The notes beneath the pieces were generated by a model, which saw only the letters and a program-made list of their open reading frames with translations, made no database searches and had not been told where the DNA came from. The translations under genes and the position numbers were made by a program. Positions 1-5,198 of a stretch of DNA of 5,198 bases are shown in pieces (the first letter of the stretch is position 1; the number at the start of each line of letters is the position of its first letter). The stretch is from Bacteroidales bacterium (GTDB taxonomy: Bacteria; Bacteroidota; Bacteroidia; Bacteroidales; GCA-2748055): the NCBI GenBank assembly GCA_029934875.1, contig JAOZLK010000209.1:2273-7470 (forward strand), read 5' to 3'.

Positions 1-15
1 ACTAAACTCACCCCT

Positions 16-1020
16 ATGGTTATCATTCAGTCGTATTTAATCGCAGTCCTCATGTGTGTCATCACCATGCTGTGCTGGGGCTCCTGGGCCAATACCCAGA
101 AAATGGCATCTAAAAAATGGGCTTTTCAGCTCTTTTATTGGGATTATTCCCTGGGTGTACTTCTCCTTTCTCTGATCCTGGCCTTTACCATGGGCAGCAG
201 TGGCGAGGAGGGTCGGGGTTTCCTGGCCGATCTTGGACAGGCCGACGGTAAGGCCATTGGTTCGGCCCTCCTGGGCGGTGCTGTTTTTAATATTGCGAAC
301 CTGCTCATCGTAGTGGCCATTAATATTGCAGGCATGGCAGTGGCCTTCCCCATTGGAATCGGATTGGCCCTTGTGATCGGGGTGGTTGTGAATTACCTGG
401 CAACTCCCCTGGGTAACCCGGTGATTCTCTTTGCAGGTGTTGCCCTGGTGGGAATCGCCATTCTCCTGGATGCCATTGCTTACAAGAAGCATAGTGGCAG
501 CGGGGGGAAATCGGCCACCACCAAAGGGATTGTCATTTCCGTCCTGGGTGGTATCCTCATGGGATTCTTCTACCGCTTTGTGGCGGCCTCCATGGTCACC
601 GATTTTGCGGCGCCGGAGGCAGGTAAATTAACGCCCTACACCGCATCGGTAATCTTTGCACTTGGCCTGTTAATCTCCAATTTTGTATGGAATACCTTCT
701 TCATGTACAAACCCATTTCAGGCGAGCGGGTAACTTACGGGGACTATTTTAAAAAGGGAGATACAAAACTACACATGATCGGGATCCTGGGGGGTATGAT
801 CTGGAGCCTGGGTATGACCTTTAGCATCATTGCCTCTGAGCAAGCTGGTTATGCTATTTCTTACGGACTCGGACAGGGGGCCACACTGATTGCCGCTCTC
901 TGGGGTGTATTTATCTGGAAGGAATTCGGGAAGGCTGAAGGGCTGAAAGGAATCCTGGTGGCCATGTTCCTCTTTTTCCTCATTGGCCTGGGCATGATCA
1001 TTGCCGCCCGCTTAGTATAA
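16..1020 (+). CDS. DMT-superfamily permease, GRP sugar / ureide permease type
   Basis: This is a predicted inner-membrane transporter of 334 residues with about ten hydrophobic helices (roughly residues 5-25, 38-58, 80-102, 106-127, 134-154, 171-191, 208-228, 253-273, 277-299 and 311-331). That layout, a two-fold repeat of five helices, is usual for the drug/metabolite transporter superfamily. The CWGSWANTQK stretch at residues 20-29 and the Gly-rich helices 3-4 resemble the GRP glucose/ribose porters and the related ureide permeases. The cytoplasmic loop near 155-170 is Gly/Ser/Lys-rich. A ribokinase follows after 28 bp, so ribose or a riboside is the likely cargo, but this is inferred from context. 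The ATG at 16 puts the first helix right at the N-terminus as expected. The frame is open to the left edge, so a longer form cannot be excluded, and no Shine-Dalgarno is visible in the 15 bases before it. Automatic pipelines may call such proteins multidrug permeases, for which nothing here gives support. Confidence 0.85.
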   Translation: MVIIQSYLIAVLMCVITMLCWGSWANTQKMASKKWAFQLFYWDYSLGVLLLSLILAFTMGSSGEEGRGFLADLGQADGKAIGSALLGGAVFNIANLLIVVAINIAGMAVAFPIGIGLALVIGVVVNYLATPLGNPVILFAGVALVGIAILLDAIAYKKHSGSGGKSATTKGIVISVLGGILMGFFYRFVAASMVTDFAAPEAGKLTPYTASVIFALGLLISNFVWNTFFMYKPISGERVTYGDYFKKGDTKLHMIGILGGMIWSLGMTFSIIASEQAGYAISYGLGQGATLIAALWGVFIWKEFGKAEGLKGILVAMFLFFLIGLGMIIAARLV

Positions 1021-1048
1021 ACCTCATCTTTTAAGAAGATCATCCATT

Positions 1049-1972
1049 ATGAAAAAGATTCTGGTAGTCGGAAGTTCCAATACCGACCTGATTATTAAAG
1101 TGTCCGAGATTCCACGTCCGGGAGAAACCCTGCTGGGTGGGAAATTCATGACCTTTCCCGGGGGGAAGGGAGCCAACCAGGCGGTTGCTGCCGCCCGGGC
1201 CGGTGGAGATGTGGTTTTTATTGCCTCGGTGGGGGAAGATGCCTATGGGCTTAATTCCATTAAAGAGTATAAGCTGGATAATATCAATACTGAGGATATT
1301 AAAATTTGTAAGGGAGTTCCATCCGGGATTGCCATGATTACCATTGCTGATAGCGGTGAAAATGCGATTACCGTTGCATCCGGTGCCAATGAGAAATTAC
1401 TTCCCGATGATCTGGATGAGGCTGAAGAAGCTTTTGATGAAGCTGACTATATGATCATTCAGCTTGAAACGCCCCTGGAAACTGTTGAGAAGGCAATCTC
1501 TTTGTGCGGGGAGTTTAATACCACGGTTATTCTGAATCCTGCCCCGGCAGCAGCATTATCAGATGTAATCCTTTCTGGAGTCGATATCATCACCCCCAAT
1601 GAAACCGAGGCAGAGAGCCTAACAGGAATAAAAGTGGAAGGTGAGGAGGACGCAGGCAAAGCAGCTGAGGTGTTACATCAGCGTGGCATTGGCACTGTAA
1701 TTATTACCATGGGTTCGGCAGGTGCATTTGTTTCGGACAAAGCTTCCGGACTGCTTAAGATGATTGCCGGTTTCAGTGTTTCGGCAGAGGACACAACGGC
1801 GGCAGGAGATGTATTTAATGGTCAGCTGGTCGTTGCCCTTTCCGAAGGGCTTTCCCTGGAAAAGGCCATCCGGATGTCCCATGCTGCAGCGGCTCTTTCA
1901 GTTCAGAAACTTGGAGCCCAGAGTTCTATCCCCAGGAGGGAAGAAACTGACTATTTTCTGGAACAAAATTAG
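1049..1972 (+). CDS. rbsK: Ribokinase (PfkB family)
   Basis: This cytoplasmic kinase phosphorylates D-ribose with ATP to ribose-5-phosphate, feeding the pentose phosphate pathway and nucleotide synthesis. At 307 residues it has the normal RbsK length and aligns with E. coli RbsK from end to end by eye. Ribose-binding residues are present: N11 and D13, the GGKGAN motif at 38-43, and E140 in QLETPL. The NPAPA motif is at 163-167 and the NxxE metal/phosphate motif is N184-E187. The second PfkB signature, DTTAAGD at 248-254, ends in the catalytic base D254. The AAGD form in place of GAGD also occurs in E. coli ribokinase, so it supports ribokinase over fructokinase or adenosine kinase. The C-terminal GAQSSIP at 289-295 matches the region that helps shape the monovalent-cation site in ribokinases. 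The gene sits between the permease (28 bp gap) and the lipoprotein gene (23 bp gap), all on one strand, which indicates co-transcription. No separate promoter is seen in either gap. Confidence 0.96.
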   Translation: MKKILVVGSSNTDLIIKVSEIPRPGETLLGGKFMTFPGGKGANQAVAAARAGGDVVFIASVGEDAYGLNSIKEYKLDNINTEDIKICKGVPSGIAMITIADSGENAITVASGANEKLLPDDLDEAEEAFDEADYMIIQLETPLETVEKAISLCGEFNTTVILNPAPAAALSDVILSGVDIITPNETEAESLTGIKVEGEEDAGKAAEVLHQRGIGTVIITMGSAGAFVSDKASGLLKMIAGFSVSAEDTTAAGDVFNGQLVVALSEGLSLEKAIRMSHAAAALSVQKLGAQSSIPRREETDYFLEQN

Positions 1973-1995
1973 TTTTAAACTTCAAAAATACAGAT

Positions 1996-2070
1996 ATGAA
2001 AACTTGGATGCAATTAGGATCAAAGCTTGGTATAGTTTCTTTGATTCTCACGGTTTTGCTATGTTCATGC
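1996..2070 (+). other. Lipoprotein signal peptide (SPase II)
   Basis: Residues 1-25 of the ADP-ribosylglycohydrolase-family protein have a short basic start (K2, K10), a hydrophobic core at 11-22 and a lipobox LCSC ending at Cys25, the predicted lipidated residue. Cys23 is a less likely alternative. The residues after the cysteine (TGSQGDN) lack the strongly acidic cluster at +2 to +5 described as a surface-export signal in Bacteroidota, so a periplasm-facing location is slightly favoured. Topology is inferred. Confidence 0.8.
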
Positions 2071-3588
2071 ACCGGGAGTCAGGGTGACAATCCGCATACG
2101 CAATCCGCTTATCCCGATGAGTTCACCCTCACAAAGGGGGCCCTGATGGATAAGATCAAAGGAGGCTGGGCAGGCCAGGTAATTGGATGCACCTATGGAG
2201 GGCCAACCGAATTTAAGTACAATGGCACCATGATCCAGGACTACATTCCTATTGTTTGGGACGATAGCAGGATGGAGTGGTACTATCACAATGCACCTGG
2301 TTTGTATGATGATATTTACATGGACCTGACCTTTGTTGATATATTTGAAAAGGAGGGACTGGATGCCCCTACACTGTCACATGCTAAGGCATTTGCCAAC
2401 GCAGAGTACAACCTGTGGCATGCCAACCAGGCAGCCCGTTATAATATTCTCAATGGAATGGAGCCGCCGGCAAGCGGACACTGGGAGAACAATCCCCACG
2501 CCGATGATATCGATTTCCAGATTGAAGCTGATTTTGCCGGACTGATGAATCCGGGAATGGTAAACTCTTCTTCAGAAATCTGTGACCGCATCGGTCACAT
2601 TATGAATTATGGTGATGGGTGGTACGGAGGCGTTTATGTTGCAGCCATGTATTCACTTGCATTCTATTCGGATGATATTCCCTTCGTCCTTACCGAGGCC
2701 CTGAGAACCATTCCTGAAGAAAGCCAGTTTTTTCAGTGTATTCATGATGTAATCATCTGGCACAGTCAGTTTCCGGACGACTGGAAACGCACCTGGTTCG
2801 AGGTGGAGAAGAAATGGTCGTCCGATATTGGTTGTCCCGATGGGGTATTCCAGCCCTTTAACATCGACGCAAAAATCAATGCTGCCTATATTGTTATCGG
2901 GATGCTTTATGGGGAAGGCGATTTTGGAAAAAGCGTGGATATCAGCACAAGGTGCGGACAGGATTCCGATTGTAATCCAGCCAGCGTGGGAGGGATTCTT
3001 GGTACCATGCTGGGATATGATAACATCCCCTCCGATTGGAAGCAGGGACTGGACAAGGTGGAAGGAATGGACTTCAAGTACACCACAATCTCCCTGGATG
3101 ATACCTACGACATGAGCTTCCGGCAGGCGCTGGGAATGATCGACAGGAATGGGGGAGAGACCGAAACAGACGAGGTGCACATCCCACTCCAGGAGCCTGA
3201 AACTGTTCCCTTTGAAAAGGCTTTCGAAGGTCATTTTCCGGTGAAAACCATTGACCTGGGATGGGGTGGAAAAAGCTTGCAGGTTGGTGCAGAGACCGAA
3301 TATGAATTTGATTTTGAAGGCAAGGGTTTTGTTGTCAGGGGGGAAGCCACAAAAGAAGATGAGTCGATGAAGGAGTCGGTGCTGGAAGTTGAGATCTTCG
3401 TAGATGGTGAATTGTACGAGAAGACTTTGATGCCCACCGCATTCAGCAAGCGAAAGCATGAGGTGGCATGGAAATACAATATGTCCGATGGCTTACACAA
3501 TGTGAAAGTGGTGCTTAAAGATCCTGTTAAGGGCTATGAACTCGTGATGAGCAGTGTACTGATCTACGGAGCAGAGCCCGCACTTTAG
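1996..3588 (+). CDS. ADP-ribosylglycohydrolase-family lipoprotein with C-terminal beta domain
   Basis: This 530-residue protein is predicted to be exported and lipid-anchored. Residues 1-25 form a lipoprotein signal peptide. Residues about 45-385 form an ADP-ribosylglycohydrolase (DraG/ARH, PF03747-like) domain, a family that hydrolyses N- or O-ribosyl bonds using two metal ions. It opens with KIKGGWAGQVIG (53-64) and the conserved acidic residue E72 in GPTEF. The first metal motif is YDDIYMD (104-110, D105 and D106), and the second is GQDSDCN (321-327, D323 and D325). Classical members have TDDT and DTDTN, so two usual threonine positions are Tyr104 and Cys326 here. Residues about 405-530 look like a small beta-sandwich with alternating strands (EIFVDGELYEK, HNVKVVL), possibly sugar-binding. 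Classical members are nearer 300 residues and cytosolic, so export and the extra domain are notable. It ends the operon behind ribokinase, suggesting it releases a ribose-containing product. The true substrate is unknown. The ATG at 1996 gives a proper signal peptide; the leader is A-rich without a Shine-Dalgarno. Confidence 0.87.
   Translation: MKTWMQLGSKLGIVSLILTVLLCSCTGSQGDNPHTQSAYPDEFTLTKGALMDKIKGGWAGQVIGCTYGGPTEFKYNGTMIQDYIPIVWDDSRMEWYYHNAPGLYDDIYMDLTFVDIFEKEGLDAPTLSHAKAFANAEYNLWHANQAARYNILNGMEPPASGHWENNPHADDIDFQIEADFAGLMNPGMVNSSSEICDRIGHIMNYGDGWYGGVYVAAMYSLAFYSDDIPFVLTEALRTIPEESQFFQCIHDVIIWHSQFPDDWKRTWFEVEKKWSSDIGCPDGVFQPFNIDAKINAAYIVIGMLYGEGDFGKSVDISTRCGQDSDCNPASVGGILGTMLGYDNIPSDWKQGLDKVEGMDFKYTTISLDDTYDMSFRQALGMIDRNGGETETDEVHIPLQEPETVPFEKAFEGHFPVKTIDLGWGGKSLQVGAETEYEFDFEGKGFVVRGEATKEDESMKESVLEVEIFVDGELYEKTLMPTAFSKRKHEVAWKYNMSDGLHNVKVVLKDPVKGYELVMSSVLIYGAEPAL
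3208..3585 (+). other. C-terminal beta-rich domain of the lipoprotein
   Basis: This covers roughly residues 405-530 of the ADP-ribosylglycohydrolase-family protein, after the catalytic domain and a charged, Glu-rich linker (about 386-402). The segment alternates short beta-strand-like stretches (EYEFDFEGKGFVVRG, VLEVEIFVDGELYEK, HNVKVVLKD, VMSSVLIYG) with polar turns, as in small jelly-roll or carbohydrate-binding modules of secreted hydrolases. No catalytic motif is seen. A role in binding glycan or substrate is only a guess, and the start boundary is approximate. Confidence 0.55.
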
Positions 3589-3631
3589 AAGGTAATTTTT
3601 TTAATTCAGGTAAAATGAGCCCTATTATTTT
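3589..3631. other. Convergent intergenic junction, no clear terminator
   Basis: These 43 bp separate the stop codons of two converging genes. On the plus strand there are two T-runs (3596-3602 and 3628-3633), which could serve as U-tracts for the lipoprotein operon, but I find no convincing GC-rich hairpin before either. For the minus-strand gene no U-tract is present. Termination may rely on Rho, or transcripts may overlap at their 3' ends. Confidence 0.5.
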
Positions 3632-5198
3632 TTATTCGTCTGGCTTCTGAGTGGCAATCAGATAACGGTGCTCCCCGGCCATGTTTTTATTGGGCCACAA
3701 TTTGTTTCGCCACCATATATCCTCCACAGGTTTTTCACGGATGGCTACCCCTCCCGAATTGCTTTGGTTCGTCTGATTCAAATCAAGCCGAAATCCGGTG
3801 AAGTAAATTCCGAAAGGCTGTTCTTCGCCATCGTTTATGTTCCATACCCCAAGTGTAAGTACAAGGCGATCCACATTCAGATCGCTGTAATTTATACCAG
3901 GAGTGACCTTTTCAAAATCCTGTGCTATGTTCAATGTAGTATCCTGCCAGGAGTCAGCTTTTGTACTCAGGGCAAAATGATGGTAAGGAACATCTTTATT
4001 CCTATTCCTGGCACCCCAGTTGTTTACCCAGATTTTTCCTGCCGAATACATGATTTTAAGCAGCCTGTTGCTCCCCGAATACCCCTCTGCCAGGATATAG
4101 CCCCCGGCAAAGCCATCCGGATTGGTTTGGGCTCCATCTATCCTGTAGTTGAAGTGGATGCTTGGGGTGTCCCCATTTTCAATTTCAAGGGCCTGGGTAA
4201 TCCTGTTAATGTCCTGGGGAAGCCGGTCCTGCCCCGGAGCCTGGTAGCCTCTTCTTCTACAAAAGAGGTATAGTGCTGTGCCCTCTCTTTCAGGAGCCTG
4301 ACGCGATTCGCACAGGTTGGATGGATGCACATCCTCGGTATATACATATCGCCTGGCCCAGGACTTCAGTCCATTCTGAAAATCGGGATTAATGAAGTTT
4401 CTGGCAGTCGGAAGCTCCCATTTTTCTGATAACCACAGGGGATAGGCCACCTCATCAAATTCAGGCAATTGCGAAGGGTAAGAATACAGCTCTTCGTTAA
4501 CTGTTTTATACTGAACAGAAGCAGAATCGCCGGTGATTTGGATGATGGCCACGCCCTGGCTGGGGCCTCCGTAATAATCCTCCTCTCCAAAGGAGCGCGG
4601 CCGGTAGCCGGCTGCCGGCATGTTAATCAGATTGATCCCCCTCATAGAGATTGCCGTTTTAAATGATGCTTTTACAGGGATATGTACATGACCGCTCAGG
4701 CAATACTTCACATTTCCATGTTTTACCAGGATATCAAGATAGGTCCTGCGCACATAAACCGACTCGGCGTAATTGATATGGGGAGTAATTCCAATGGGCT
4801 GAATTGGCACATGCTGGAAGACCATGGTGGGTCTCTCTTTGTGCTTTTCCAGGTCCCTTTCCAGCCAATCGAAATAGTGAGGGTGGGTTTCCCAGAAATT
4901 CGTTCTGAGGGGATCGGGCCAGACGATGAAGTGCCACCTTCCCGCATTAAAGGAGTAGAGCAGTTTATCCAGGCCATTGATAGCTTTTTGTGCCGCCAGG
5001 AAATTTTTGAATGCGTCCATGTTATAGCCCGGCCCAAACCCGGACTTCAACAGGGTCTCATGATTTCCGATTCCATAGAGGACCGGAGATTTGATTTTGG
5101 AGAGAAATTCATTCATCTGTACCAGGTCCTTTTCATAGCCCCAGTCATCGCATACATCGCCAGCCACAATGGTGAAAAGGGGATCGAACTCCAGGCGA
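3632..5198 (-). CDS. Calcineurin-like metallophosphoesterase, 5' end missing
   Basis: This gene is partial at the right edge. The frame stays open from base 5197 to the TAA at 3632-3634, giving 521 codons, and a GTG at 5167 falls inside a conserved strand (FTIVAGDVCDD), so it is not the real start. Numbering from that GTG as 1, the visible metallophosphoesterase motifs are GD..D at 3-7, GNHE at 34-37, the histidine of FQHVP at 119 and GHVH at 159-162. The first DxH motif must lie outside the window. The protein should be a two-metal phosphomonoesterase or phosphodiesterase; its substrate cannot be read. After the core (to about 225) comes a beta-rich region of some 200 residues (about 255-462), containing GYQAPGQDRLPQDINRITQ, that resembles a secreted beta-sandwich module. 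An Asn/Gln/Ser-rich linker (463-473) and a Trp-rich tail (WWRNKLW at 485-491) follow. Export is likely given this architecture, but the signal peptide is not in view. It converges on the ribose operon, so it is separately transcribed. Confidence 0.88.
   Translation of the reverse strand, partial: RLEFDPLFTIVAGDVCDDWGYEKDLVQMNEFLSKIKSPVLYGIGNHETLLKSGFGPGYNMDAFKNFLAAQKAINGLDKLLYSFNAGRWHFIVWPDPLRTNFWETHPHYFDWLERDLEKHKERPTMVFQHVPIQPIGITPHINYAESVYVRRTYLDILVKHGNVKYCLSGHVHIPVKASFKTAISMRGINLINMPAAGYRPRSFGEEDYYGGPSQGVAIIQITGDSASVQYKTVNEELYSYPSQLPEFDEVAYPLWLSEKWELPTARNFINPDFQNGLKSWARRYVYTEDVHPSNLCESRQAPEREGTALYLFCRRRGYQAPGQDRLPQDINRITQALEIENGDTPSIHFNYRIDGAQTNPDGFAGGYILAEGYSGSNRLLKIMYSAGKIWVNNWGARNRNKDVPYHHFALSTKADSWQDTTLNIAQDFEKVTPGINYSDLNVDRLVLTLGVWNINDGEEQPFGIYFTGFRLDLNQTNQSNSGGVAIREKPVEDIWWRNKLWPNKNMAGEHRYLIATQKPDE

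Noticed and set aside
37..492. A 151-codon minus-strand open frame within the permease gene
   Set aside because: It is His/Gly/Gln-rich in the way typical of antisense to hydrophobic helices, with no supporting motif.
1026..1040. Small inverted repeat (ATCTT-TTAAG-AAGAT) between the permease and ribokinase genes
   Set aside because: A 5-bp AT-rich stem is too weak for a terminator or operator, has no U-tract, and is likely by chance.
1796..1812. AAGD in place of GAGD in the ribokinase catalytic motif
   Set aside because: E. coli ribokinase has the same AAGD form, so this is normal for the family and not a defect.
2653..3459. A 268-codon open frame on the minus strand, antisense to the lipoprotein gene
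   Set aside because: The plus-strand frame carries family motifs across the same stretch. The antisense translation shows no recognisable domain and reads as a shadow of the coding strand.
3668..4273. A 201-codon plus-strand open frame antisense to the phosphoesterase
   Set aside because: The minus-strand frame is continuous and protein-like throughout. The plus-strand product has no domain-like pattern.
4138..4347. Possible frameshift in the phosphoesterase near the HPSNLCESRQAPEREG segment
   Set aside because: The segment looks slightly unusual, but the same frame continues into the well-formed GYQAPGQDRLPQD stretch and on to the stop, so no frameshift is needed.
5165..5167. GTG at 5167 as the start of the phosphoesterase
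   Set aside because: It lies in the middle of the conserved FTIVAGDVCDD strand and the frame remains open upstream to the window edge; the real start is outside the window.

Overview
The window holds three co-directional plus-strand genes, then one convergent minus-strand gene that runs off the right edge. Base composition is mixed, close to half G+C by eye. The organism is most likely a Gram-negative bacterium of the Bacteroidota, or a similar polysaccharide/nucleotide-scavenging lineage. The reasons are A-rich leaders without clear Shine-Dalgarno sequences, a lipoprotein form of an ADP-ribosylglycohydrolase-family enzyme, and a calcineurin-like phosphoesterase with a long C-terminal beta-rich extension. 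This placement is an inference; no rRNA or other marker gene is present.

Region 1 (16-3588, plus strand) looks like one operon with gaps of 28 and 23 bp. It encodes a ten-helix DMT-superfamily permease of the sugar/ureide (GRP/UPS) type, a textbook ribokinase (RbsK) with all key residues, and a predicted lipoprotein with a divergent ADP-ribosylglycohydrolase (DraG/ARH) domain plus a C-terminal beta-rich domain. The simplest joint reading is a ribose-salvage route. The lipoprotein would cleave a ribosyl bond outside the cytoplasm, the permease would import the ribose or riboside, and ribokinase would trap it as ribose-5-phosphate. The exact substrate is not shown by the sequence.

Region 2 (3632-5198, minus strand) is a 3'-complete, 5'-truncated calcineurin-like metallophosphoesterase. 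Its N-terminus, including the first metal motif, lies beyond the right edge. It converges on the lipoprotein gene with only 43 bp between the stop codons. Whether it belongs functionally with the ribose genes is unknown.

The window is almost fully coding. I see no tRNA, rRNA, CRISPR array, insertion sequence, riboswitch or convincing terminator. The promoter of the plus-strand operon must lie to the left of the window. The most interesting points are the gene combination and the altered metal-site motifs of the ADP-ribosylglycohydrolase-like lipoprotein.
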